Shown here piece after piece: positions 57,190-64,000 of a DNA stretch of 64,000 bases (the stretch's first letter is position 1; each line of letters opens with the position of its first letter). Below the pieces are notes generated by a model. It saw only the letters and a list, made by a program, of their open reading frames with translations. It ran no database searches and had not been told where the DNA came from. The position numbers and the translations under genes were made by a program. The stretch spans positions 861 to 64,860 of the forward strand of contig NZ_LMFA01000012.1 in assembly GCF_001426565.1 (NCBI RefSeq), written 5' to 3'. This stretch comes from Rhizobium sp. Root482 (lineage in GTDB: Bacteria > Pseudomonadota > Alphaproteobacteria > Rhizobiales > Rhizobiaceae).

Positions 57190-57320
57190 GCAGCAATTGC
57201 AAATCTTCATCCGGGCCATGCTGGGTGGTAAATATCCGACCGCTCCCCCGGCGCGGACCCTCTGGACGCCGCTCAAGGGGCGGACTACTCTGCCGGCATT
57301 CCAGTTCAATCGAGGCAGAG

Positions 57321-57902
57321 ATGAAGATGTTCCTGATTGTTGCGACGGCATTGATCGGTCTTTCGGCCGGTATGGCGCAGGCGGCAAAGGCCATCGGTGC
57401 CGACCGGATCATTTCTGCCGCAACGGGCGACTGGGACAAGGACGGCAATGCCGATCTTGCCCTCCTGGTCGCCGCGGACGAGAACAGCGGCGACGATCAC
57501 TCGGTCTATATCTACCTGCATGACGACGAGGCCGGGCGCCTGACGTTGAAGACCGTCGCCGCCAATAAGGTCTGGGGGAATCTCGGCATTGCCGGTCAGC
57601 GCCCCTTCCTGACCGCACTTCCCAACGGCTCGCTCCTGATCACCTCGCACAATGAGTCCATCGGTCGCGACCGCTGGGAACAGAAGCTAACCGTCGCCTA
57701 TCGCAACTCCGATTTCGTCGTCGCCGGCTACACCTACACCTCCTACGACACGCTCGATCCCGACAATCAGACGGATTGCGATTTCAACGTGATGACAGGC
57801 AAGGGGACGGCAAAGAGCAAGCCGGTTGCCGCCAAGGGCGAAACCGTGCTTTTACGGGACTGGTCGGACGATCGCGGCCAGACGGCCTGCGGCAATGGCT
57901 AG
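57321..57902 (+). CDS. Exported hypothetical protein with FG-GAP/VCBS-like segment
   Basis: 193 residues. Signal peptide MKMFLIVATALIGLSAGMAQA. The mature N-terminus SAATGDWDKDGNADLALLV is the GDxDxDGxxDL calcium-type loop of FG-GAP/VCBS repeats, present once. Two cysteines (DCDF, TACGNG) may pair. No function is assigned. GGCAGAG precedes ATG 57321. It is divergent from the SOS microprotein, about 140 bp from its LexA boxes. Confidence 0.75.
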   Translation: MKMFLIVATALIGLSAGMAQAAKAIGADRIISAATGDWDKDGNADLALLVAADENSGDDHSVYIYLHDDEAGRLTLKTVAANKVWGNLGIAGQRPFLTALPNGSLLITSHNESIGRDRWEQKLTVAYRNSDFVVAGYTYTSYDTLDPDNQTDCDFNVMTGKGTAKSKPVAAKGETVLLRDWSDDRGQTACGNG

Positions 57903-57946
57903 ACGGGGCGACCATCGGCTGTGGTCGCCCGTTCTGCCTAGAGCAC

Positions 57947-58630
57947 CTAGAGTTCGACGACCTTGCCGTCCTCGATGGTGACGCGGCGGTCCATGCGCGA
58001 TGCGAGTTCGTAATTGTGGGTGGCGATCATCGCCGCAAGGCCGGACTGACGCACCAGCGCCTCCAGCGCCTCAAAAACATAGCCGGCCGTTTCCGGATCG
58101 AGATTTCCCGTCGGCTCGTCGGCAAGCAGGACCAGCGGCGCATTGGCCACTGCCCTTGCGATGGCGACGCGCTGCTGTTCGCCGCCCGACAGTTCCGAGG
58201 GGCGGTGTTCGGCGCGATGGCCGATGCGCATGTAATCGAGCAGCGCTGCGGCCCGTTCGCGCGCCTCGGCCTTGTTGAGGCCGGCGATCAGCTGCGGCAT
58301 CATGATGTTCTCGATGGCGGTGAATTCCGGCAGGAGATGGTGGAACTGGTAGACGAAGCCGATCTCGTTGCGGCGGATCGCCGTGCGCTGCTCGTCGCCG
58401 AGCCCGCCGCAGGACTGGCCGTTGATCAGCACCTCGCCCGCATCCGGCCGCTCGAGCAGACCCGCGAGGTGCAGGAGCGTCGACTTGCCGGTGCCGGACG
58501 GCGCCACCAGCGCCACCGTCTGGCCGCCATGCAGCTTGAAGTCGGCCCCTTTCAGGATCGACAGGGTCTCATCGCCCTGGTTGTAGTGGCGTTCGACGCC
58601 GGAAAGCTGCAGTGCCACGCGCGCATTCAT
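57947..58630 (-). CDS. lolD: Lipoprotein-releasing ABC transporter ATP-binding protein
   Basis: 227 residues. Walker [12 protein letters not shown] (about 44-54), Q-loop [13 protein letters not shown], signature [14 protein letters not shown] and Walker [14 protein letters not shown] are all present. It is the LolD/MacB-type ATPase that powers release of lipoproteins from the inner membrane to LolA. The permease gene is 18 bp upstream, then proS; lolD ends the unit. Confidence 0.94.
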   Translation of the reverse strand: MNARVALQLSGVERHYNQGDETLSILKGADFKLHGGQTVALVAPSGTGKSTLLHLAGLLERPDAGEVLINGQSCGGLGDEQRTAIRRNEIGFVYQFHHLLPEFTAIENIMMPQLIAGLNKAEARERAAALLDYMRIGHRAEHRPSELSGGEQQRVAIARAVANAPLVLLADEPTGNLDPETAGYVFEALEALVRQSGLAAMIATHNYELASRMDRRVTIEDGKVVEL

Positions 58631-58648
58631 CGTGTCTGTATTCCTTGG

Positions 58649-59956
58649 TTATTCGTAGCGCAGAGCCTGAACCGGATCGAGGCGCGAGGCGCGCCAGGCC
58701 GGGAAGATCGTGGCGAGAAACGACAGGCCGATGGCCATGGCGATGACCGAGACGGTTTCGCCCAGGTTCATGTCGGCCGGAAGCTGGCTGAGAAAATAGA
58801 GTTCGGGATTGAAGATCGTCGTACCGGAAATCCAGGAGAAGAACTGGCGGATGGATTCGACATTGAGACAGACGATGACGCCGAGAAGGACGCCGGCGAG
58901 CGTTCCGACAATGCCGATCGCCGCCCCGGTCATGAAGAAGATGCGCATGATGGCGCCGGAACTGGCGCCCATAGTGCGCAGGATGGCGATATCACTGCCC
59001 TTGTCCTTCACCAGCATGATGAGGCCCGAGACGATATTGAGCGCCGCCACCAGCACGATCAGCGTCAGGATCATGAACATGACGTTGCGCTCTACCTGGA
59101 GGGCCGAGAAGAAGGTCTTGTTGCGGTCGCGCCAGTCGCTGATCAGGACCTGCCGGCCGGCTGCATCCTCCACCGGCTGGCGAAGCTCGTCAACGAGATC
59201 GGGATTGGCAACGAAGAGCTCGATCGATTGGGCGATACCCGGCGCATTGAAATAGAGCTGCGCCTCCTCGAGCGGCATGAAGATGATGGTGGCATCATAT
59301 TCCGACATGCCGATCTCGAAGATCGCCGAGACGGTGTAGGACTTGACCCGCGGATTGACGCCCATCGGCGTCACGTCGCCCTCCGGCGCCACCAGCGTGA
59401 TCGTGCCGCCGGCGGTGATGCCCAGCTGCTCGGCCATGCGCGAACCGATCGCCACGCCGCTGCCGGCGGCAAAACCGACGAGATCGCCGGACTGGATGTG
59501 ATCGGAGATCGACTTCATCTTGGCGAGGTCCTCGGCGCGCACGCCGCGCACCAGTGCCCCGGTCCCTGCCCCTCCCGGACCGGAGGCAAGCGTCTGCCCC
59601 TCGATCATCGGGATCGCCATGGTGACGCCCTTGACGCCGGAGAACCGGGTGGCGAGGTCGGCGTAATTGTCGAGCGGGCCGTCGAGCGGCTGAACGATCA
59701 TATGGCCGTTGATGCCAAGGATGCGCGAGATAAGCTCGGTACGAAAGCCATTCATCACCGCCATGACGATGATCAGCGTCGCCACGCCCAGCATGATGCC
59801 GATGAAGGAAAAGCCGGCGATCACCGAGATGAACGCTTCCTTGCGGCGCGAGCGCAGATAGCGCCAGGCCACCATCCGTTCGAAAATGGAAAACGGGCGG
59901 CTCGCTGGCGGCTGGGCGGCCGCTGCCTTGTCCTGGTCTTGCGTCGCGGCGCTCAT
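58649..59956 (-). CDS. lolC: Lipoprotein-releasing ABC transporter permease, LolC/E family
   Basis: 435 residues. N-terminal cytoplasmic stretch rich in Ala/Gln, then MVAWRYLRSRRKEAFISVIA, the LolC/E signature, a first helix, a large periplasmic MacB-like domain (about 75-280) and three C-terminal FtsX-type helices ending ASRLDPVQALRYE. Alphaproteobacteria usually have a single LolC/E-type (LolF-like) permease that would act as homodimer. proS is 10 bp upstream. Confidence 0.93.
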   Translation of the reverse strand: MSAATQDQDKAAAAQPPASRPFSIFERMVAWRYLRSRRKEAFISVIAGFSFIGIMLGVATLIIVMAVMNGFRTELISRILGINGHMIVQPLDGPLDNYADLATRFSGVKGVTMAIPMIEGQTLASGPGGAGTGALVRGVRAEDLAKMKSISDHIQSGDLVGFAAGSGVAIGSRMAEQLGITAGGTITLVAPEGDVTPMGVNPRVKSYTVSAIFEIGMSEYDATIIFMPLEEAQLYFNAPGIAQSIELFVANPDLVDELRQPVEDAAGRQVLISDWRDRNKTFFSALQVERNVMFMILTLIVLVAALNIVSGLIMLVKDKGSDIAILRTMGASSGAIMRIFFMTGAAIGIVGTLAGVLLGVIVCLNVESIRQFFSWISGTTIFNPELYFLSQLPADMNLGETVSVIAMAIGLSFLATIFPAWRASRLDPVQALRYE

Positions 59957-59966
59957 GGCCTATCCC

Positions 59967-61295
59967 TTATTTCGAGGCGGTCAGCTTGTTGATGGCGGCC
60001 TCGACGGTCATTGTTTCGCGGGCACCGGTCTTGCGGTCCTTGAGTTCGACCTCGCCGCTGGCCACCGAACGCGGCCCGGCGATCACCTGCACCGGCACGC
60101 CGATCAGATCGGCGGTGGCGAACTTGGTGCCGGCACGGTCGTCCTTGTCGTCATAGAGCGGATCGAGGCCGGCCTTGTCGAGGGCCGCATAGATGGTTTC
60201 GCAGGCCGCATCGCAGGCGTCGTCGCCCGTCTTCATGTTGATCACCACCGCATCGAAAGGCGTGATCGAGGCCGGCCAGATGATGCCGTTCTCATCATGC
60301 GACGCCTCGATGATCGCCGGCACGAGCCGGGTCGGACCGATGCCGTAGGAGCCCATATGCACCGTATGCTCCTTGCCATCGGGGCCTTGCACCTTGGCGC
60401 CCATGGCTTCGGAATATTTGGTGCCGAAATAGAAGATATGCCCGACCTCGATGCCGCGTGCCGAAACGCGGGATGTCGCATCGACTGCGTTGAACGCAGC
60501 CTCGTCGTGCATTTCCGAGGTCGCCGCATAGAGCGACGTCCATTTGTCGAAAATCGCCTTCATCGCGGCCGCATCCCAGAAATTCGTGTCTTCCGCCGGA
60601 ATGTCGAAATCGAGGAAATCCCTGTGGCAGAAGACTTCCGATTCACCGGTATCGGCCAGGATGATGAATTCATGGCTGAGGTCACCGCCGATCGGGCCGG
60701 TATCGGCACGCATCGGAATGGCGCGCAGGCCCATGCGCGAGAAGGTCCGCAGATAGGCGGCGAACATGCGGTTGTAGGAATCGACCGCGCCTTCCCGGTC
60801 GAGGTCGAAGGAATAGGCATCCTTCATCAGGAATTCGCGCGAGCGCATGGTGCCGAAACGCGGCCGGATCTCGTCGCGGAATTTCAGCTGGATATGATAG
60901 AGGTTGAGCGGCAGGTCCTTGTAGCTCTTGACATAGGAGCGGAACACATCGGTGATCATCTCCTCATTGGTCGGACCATAGAGCATCGGCCGGTCCTGCC
61001 GGTCCTTGATCCTCAGCATTTCCTTGCCATAGGCGTCGTAGCGGCCGCTTTCCTGCCAGAGCTCGGCCGATTGCAGCGTCGGCATCAGCAGTTCGATGGC
61101 GCCGGCCCGGTTCTGTTCCTCGCGGATGATCGCATTGACCTTGTCGAGAACCCGCTTGCCCAGCGGCAGCCAGGTGTAGATGCCGGCCGATTGCTGGCGC
61201 ACCATGCCGGCCCGCAGCATCAGCCGATGCGAGACGATCTCCGCTTCCTTCGGGTTTTCCTTCAGAATGGGCATGAAAAAGCGGGACAGGCGCAT
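59967..61295 (-). CDS. proS: Prolyl-tRNA synthetase, short alphaproteobacterial form
   Basis: 442 residues. Class II motifs are visible: [16 protein letters not shown], motif 2 [25 protein letters not shown], and motif 3 [15 protein letters not shown], followed by the anticodon-binding domain. The roughly 180-residue editing insertion of Escherichia coli ProRS is missing, as in other alphaproteobacteria. ATG 61295 ([20 protein letters not shown]) is the family start. First gene of the proS-lolC-lolD unit. Confidence 0.96.
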   Translation of the reverse strand: MRLSRFFMPILKENPKEAEIVSHRLMLRAGMVRQQSAGIYTWLPLGKRVLDKVNAIIREEQNRAGAIELLMPTLQSAELWQESGRYDAYGKEMLRIKDRQDRPMLYGPTNEEMITDVFRSYVKSYKDLPLNLYHIQLKFRDEIRPRFGTMRSREFLMKDAYSFDLDREGAVDSYNRMFAAYLRTFSRMGLRAIPMRADTGPIGGDLSHEFIILADTGESEVFCHRDFLDFDIPAEDTNFWDAAAMKAIFDKWTSLYAATSEMHDEAAFNAVDATSRVSARGIEVGHIFYFGTKYSEAMGAKVQGPDGKEHTVHMGSYGIGPTRLVPAIIEASHDENGIIWPASITPFDAVVINMKTGDDACDAACETIYAALDKAGLDPLYDDKDDRAGTKFATADLIGVPVQVIAGPRSVASGEVELKDRKTGARETMTVEAAINKLTASK

Positions 61296-61635
61296 GAACG
61301 GGTTCCGGAACTTGAAGCACTTCGCACTATCGCTGGATTCGGGCGAAATAAGGTTGAGCTTGCAGGCCCCGCGCGACCTATGGACGCGCAAACCGGGCAC
61401 TGCCGTTTGACTGCTTGCCGCGACGGACCGACCGATTGATTCCACCGGCAGGAACATCGCGCACAGGCGTTCATAGACGCTTCGGAGGAGGAAGAAAACC
61501 CGTCATCTCCGGATAGGCGGGACTGGCTGACGACCGTACTGCGCCCGCAGGGAAGAACATCGCGACGACCCGCGCATCTGCGTCAAAAAGGCACGCTAAT
61601 AACAGGAAACACGAATATGAAGTCAACTTAATAAT

Positions 61636-61658
61636 TTTATGCTACTGTAGCAAAAATG
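61636..61658. promoter_or_regulatory. AT-rich palindrome upstream of the candidate sRNA
   Basis: TTTTATGCTAC-T-GTAGCAAAAA is centred at 61646 on a perfect TGCTAC/GTAGCA core. It is about 60 bp before the predicted sRNA start, an activator-like position. The binding protein is unknown. Confidence 0.5.
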
Positions 61659-61670
61659 CAAAAATATGGG

Positions 61671-61699
61671 ATGACATTGCCTGTTCTTTGGGCTAGTTT
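61671..61699 (+). promoter_or_regulatory. Possible promoter of the candidate sRNA near 61.7 kb
   Basis: ATGACA (61671-61676), a 17-bp spacer and TAGTTT (61694-61699) predict a start near 61706. Confidence 0.45.
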
Positions 61700-61705
61700 C
61701 GGCCC

Positions 61706-61853
61706 AGAAAAGAAGCAGGGAGATTAAATTCTTGTCGATTTCGCGGTCAAGTCTTGGGAGGATAAGATCTTAGGCGCGGTTACACGCAGCCACCGGTAAC
61801 GGATAAGGATCACGCGATACTTAGAAACAAGGCTTTCAGCCTTGTTTTTTTTT
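61706..61853 (+). ncRNA. Candidate small RNA of about 148 nt between proS and the DUF1467 gene
   Basis: A strong terminator on the plus strand has no gene in front of it, and a plausible promoter lies about 150 bp upstream, which defines an orphan transcript. The body contains TCTT-GGGAGGAT-AAGA, a small hairpin exposing GGGAGGAU, and a GTTAC/GTAAC stem (61779-61800). No reading frame with a ribosome-binding site is evident. The purine-rich loop recalls rhizobial multicopy sRNA families, but I cannot assign one. Confidence 0.62.
61826..61853 (+). terminator. Rho-independent terminator of the candidate sRNA
   Basis: AACAAGGC-TTTCA-GCCTTGTT is an 8-bp stem with a 5-nt loop, followed by seven more T. 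It is one of the strongest terminators in the window, and the nearest annotated plus-strand gene upstream is almost 4 kb away. Confidence 0.93.
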
Positions 61854-62009
61854 GGTTTTTTCACGGGAATCAGCCGCCAGCGAAATTTGGATCGCTGGAA
61901 TTGCGTCATTTTTGCGGCCCCTCGCCTGCCCGGCAGTACGCGGAAGCCGTCGAAGGCGGGCATTCGCCCATCATCTACCCCTGCAAACCGAGGTTCCGAC
62001 CTCAGATGG

Positions 62010-62279
62010 TTAATAGAAATCCGGCGCGAATTGCGGAATGGCGTCGATGCCGTAGCCGAGCCGTACGGCGAATATGTACCAGGCCAGGTGGATAAATGCC
62101 GCGACCACCGAGGTGGTCAGGAAGACCTTCCAGCCGCGGAAACGCGCCGGCGCGCTTTCGACAGTTCCCGGCACGATCTCGTTTTCCTCGGCCTGTGTCC
62201 GCATACCGATCGGCAGGACGATGAACAGCGTCAGCCACCAGATGATAAAATAGATCGCGAAGACTGAAAAAAACGGCAT
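62010..62279 (-). CDS. DUF1467 family membrane protein
   Basis: 89 residues. N-terminal helix FFSVFAIYFIIWWLTLFIVL, the conserved LPIGMRTQAEENEIVPGTVE and SAPARFRGWKVFLTTSVVA leading into a second helix. A small inner-membrane protein of unknown function, adjacent to mce and rnj in most rhizobia. ATG 62279 begins the family homology. Confidence 0.92.
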   Translation of the reverse strand: MPFFSVFAIYFIIWWLTLFIVLPIGMRTQAEENEIVPGTVESAPARFRGWKVFLTTSVVAAFIHLAWYIFAVRLGYGIDAIPQFAPDFY

Positions 62280-62375
62280 GTGGTACTCTCGCGGCTGATT
62301 GAAGGGCGGCCCTGCGCCAGCCTGATTATACCGCCTTGGCGGCACGGCGACAAATACTCAGGTCGCGCCTTTCTG

Positions 62376-62780
62376 TCACACTTGCTCGAGCTCGATCAGC
62401 GTGCCGAAGAAATCCTTTGGATGAAGGAAGAGGACCGGCTTTCCATGGGCGCCGATCTTCGGGCGTCCGTCGCCGAGCACCCGGCCGCCGGCCGCAACCA
62501 GGCTGTCGCGCGCGGCAATGATGTCCGCAACTTCGTAGCAGATATGATGCATGCCGCCTGAAGGGTTCTTCGCAAGAAAGGCGGCGATCGGCGAATTTTC
62601 GCCGATCGGTTCCAGCAGTTCCACCTTGGTATTGGCGAGCAAGACGAAGGCAACGCGCACGCCGTGCTCCGGCAAGGCCTCCGGTTCGCTCACCGAGGCG
62701 CCGAGCATACCGCGATAGCGTTCCACCGCCTCGCCAAGATCGGGCACCGCAAGAGCGATATGATTGACAGGTCCAAGCAT
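62376..62780 (-). CDS. mce: Methylmalonyl-CoA epimerase
   Basis: 134 residues of vicinal-oxygen-chelate fold. Metal ligands are visible in NHIALAVPDL (His near 7), GMHHICYEV (His near 82) and the C-terminal FGTLIELEQV (Glu). It interconverts R- and S-methylmalonyl-CoA in propionate metabolism. It begins 21 bp after the rnj stop. Confidence 0.93.
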   Translation of the reverse strand: MLGPVNHIALAVPDLGEAVERYRGMLGASVSEPEALPEHGVRVAFVLLANTKVELLEPIGENSPIAAFLAKNPSGGMHHICYEVADIIAARDSLVAAGGRVLGDGRPKIGAHGKPVLFLHPKDFFGTLIELEQV

Positions 62781-62800
62781 CGCCTTGCCCTCTTGCGCCA

Positions 62801-64000
62801 TCACAGCCTGTTGATGAACACAGTCACCACGGGCTTCTTACCCCAGACCTCGTTGGCCGTGCCGCGAATGGCCCGGCGCACCGCTTCCGTCACCATCGCA
62901 ATGTCCTTGCGCTTGCCGCGCGGAATGCTTTCGACGGCGCCGAGCACGGCATCATAGAGCGTGTCGTTCATGTCCTCGCCCTCGTCGTCGAATTCCGGCA
63001 AGCCGATCGGAACGACAATCGGGTCCGCGGCGAAATCGTAGCGTGCATCGAGCAGGACATTGACGGACACATGGCCGGCGAAGGAGAGCTTGCGGCGCTC
63101 GCCGACGCCCATTTCCTCGAAATCGCCGATCAGGCTGCCATCCTTGTAGATCCGGCCATGCGGCGCCGTGCCGATGACCGTGGCCGGGCCCGGAGCGATC
63201 CGCAGGATATCGCCGTTGCGCACGCGCGGGACCGTCTTGATGCCGGACTGGCGGCCGAGTTCTGCCTGCGCCGTCAGATGGGCGGCCTCTCCATGTACCG
63301 GCACGAGGATCTGCGGCCGTGTCCACTCGTACATCTGCTGCAATTCGTTGCGGCGGGGATGGCCCGAAACATGGACGAGCGCCTCATTGTCGGTGACGAT
63401 ATGGATGCCCTGCTCGACCAGGCCGTTCTTGATATCGTTGATCCCCTTTTCGTTGCCGGGAATGGCACGCGAGGAAAACACCACCGTGTCACCGGCGGTC
63501 AGCGCCACATTGCGCATCTCGTCGCGGGAGATCTTGGCAAGCGCAGCACGGGATTCACCCTGGCTTCCGGTCAGGATGATGACGACCTTGTCGCGCGGGA
63601 TATAGCCGAACTCGTCCTCGGCGATGAAAGGATTGACGCCCTCCATCAGCCCGACGTCGCGAGCGACGTCCACCACGCGCTTCATCGAACTGCCGAGCAG
63701 CAGCACTTCGCGACCGGCCTCGGCGGAAGCCTTGGCGATCGACCGGATGCGGCCGACATTAGAGGAAAAGGTCGTGATCGCAACACGGCCCTTGGCATCC
63801 TGGATGATCTTGGTGAGGCTGTTCGAAACCTCCTCCTCGGAGGGCGATACGCCGTCGCGCATCGCATTGGTGCTGTCGCACATCAGCGCCAGCACTCCCT
63901 CGTCGCCGACGGCGCGGAAGCGCGCCTCGTCGGTAAACGGGCCGAGCGACGGCGCATGATCGATCTTCCAGTCGCCGGTATGGACGACATTGCCGAGCGG
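62801..64000 (-). CDS. rnj: Ribonuclease J, C-terminal part (5' end beyond the window)
   Basis: The frame is open to the last base, and 399 C-terminal residues are present. It begins PLGNVVHTGDWKIDHAPSLG of the metallo-beta-lactamase core, with the beta-CASP domain (STNAMRDGVSPSEEEV, LLGSSMKRVVDVARDVGL, VILTGSQGESRAALAKI, VHVSGHPRRNELQQM, PVHGEAAHL) and a C-terminal domain. RNase J combines 5'-3' exonuclease and endonuclease activity in RNA maturation and, in Sinorhizobium, 16S/23S rRNA ends. It begins the rnj-mce-DUF1467 set. Confidence 0.95.
   Translation of the reverse strand, partial: PLGNVVHTGDWKIDHAPSLGPFTDEARFRAVGDEGVLALMCDSTNAMRDGVSPSEEEVSNSLTKIIQDAKGRVAITTFSSNVGRIRSIAKASAEAGREVLLLGSSMKRVVDVARDVGLMEGVNPFIAEDEFGYIPRDKVVIILTGSQGESRAALAKISRDEMRNVALTAGDTVVFSSRAIPGNEKGINDIKNGLVEQGIHIVTDNEALVHVSGHPRRNELQQMYEWTRPQILVPVHGEAAHLTAQAELGRQSGIKTVPRVRNGDILRIAPGPATVIGTAPHGRIYKDGSLIGDFEEMGVGERRKLSFAGHVSVNVLLDARYDFAADPIVVPIGLPEFDDEGEDMNDTLYDAVLGAVESIPRGKRKDIAMVTEAVRRAIRGTANEVWGKKPVVTVFINRL

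Noticed and set aside
57776-59992. Very long plus-strand open frame (about 738 codons) opposite lolD and lolC
   Set aside because: It is antisense to two clear genes with intact motifs, has His/Arg/Gly-rich composition typical of the complement of GC-rich codons, and has no family resemblance.
61724-61963. 79-codon minus-strand frame across the sRNA terminator
   Set aside because: It reads through the terminator and an A/T run as a Lys-rich tract; no initiation signal or family.

Overview
The window is a chromosomal housekeeping segment from an alphaproteobacterium, most likely a member of the Rhizobiaceae (Rhizobium/Agrobacterium/Neorhizobium-like). The case rests on high GC content, the DivK-PleD pair, order-specific families (NDUFA12, DUF2155, DUF1467, DUF3572, DUF6105), short-form ProRS, RNase E and RNase J in one genome, LexA boxes of the alphaproteobacterial GTTC-N7-GTTC type, and two kinds of rhizobial intergenic palindromic repeat. 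No prophage, transposon, plasmid or CRISPR signal was seen.

Layout. 1-800: 5' end of tuf (minus), carrying an exact 100-bp tandem duplication, with tRNA-Gly and tRNA-Tyr. 1.0-8.1 kb: rlmB, small proteins, the divergent azoR/LysR pair, a DUF1275 membrane protein, a methyltransferase, tRNA-Thr, NAD kinase. 8.2-17 kb: envelope and RNA block prfB (programmed +1 frameshift), PBP1a, amidase, and divergently rne with a long structured leader. 17-25.5 kb: aminotransferase, DsbA-like protein, aroQ-accB-accC-aat, then minus-strand NDUFA12, DUF2155, GNAT and gatB. 25.6-32.3 kb: a probably leaderless Rrf2 regulator with a TrxR-like flavoprotein, a YjhX/TopAI-family gene behind a paired operator, a convergent GNAT, gatCA, an MBL hydrolase and ruvX. 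32.4-47.7 kb: AEC transporter, AidB-like dehydrogenase, pyrB-pyrC' (the latter without metal ligands), plsY-dprA, topA-rnr-DUF983-Nudix-MFS, rpmG. 47.7-57.9 kb: a candidate sRNA, pleD, divK, SOS-regulated dinB, an L,D-transpeptidase, dnaE, and a 28-codon membrane microprotein behind triple LexA half-sites. 58-64 kb: lolD-lolC-proS, a second candidate sRNA, then DUF1467, mce and the 3' part of rnj.

Functional themes are translation (tuf, tRNAs, prfB, gatCAB, proS, aat, rpmG, rlmB), RNA decay (rne, rnr, rnj), DNA topology, replication and damage response (topA, dnaE, dinB, dprA, ruvX, SOS microprotein), envelope assembly (PBP1a, amidase, L,D-transpeptidase, LolCD, plsY, accBC) and cell-cycle signalling (divK, pleD). 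The least explained items are the SidA-like SOS microprotein upstream of dnaE, the two terminator-ended candidate sRNAs, the paired operator in front of the TopAI-like gene, and the tuf duplication, which may be an assembly artefact.
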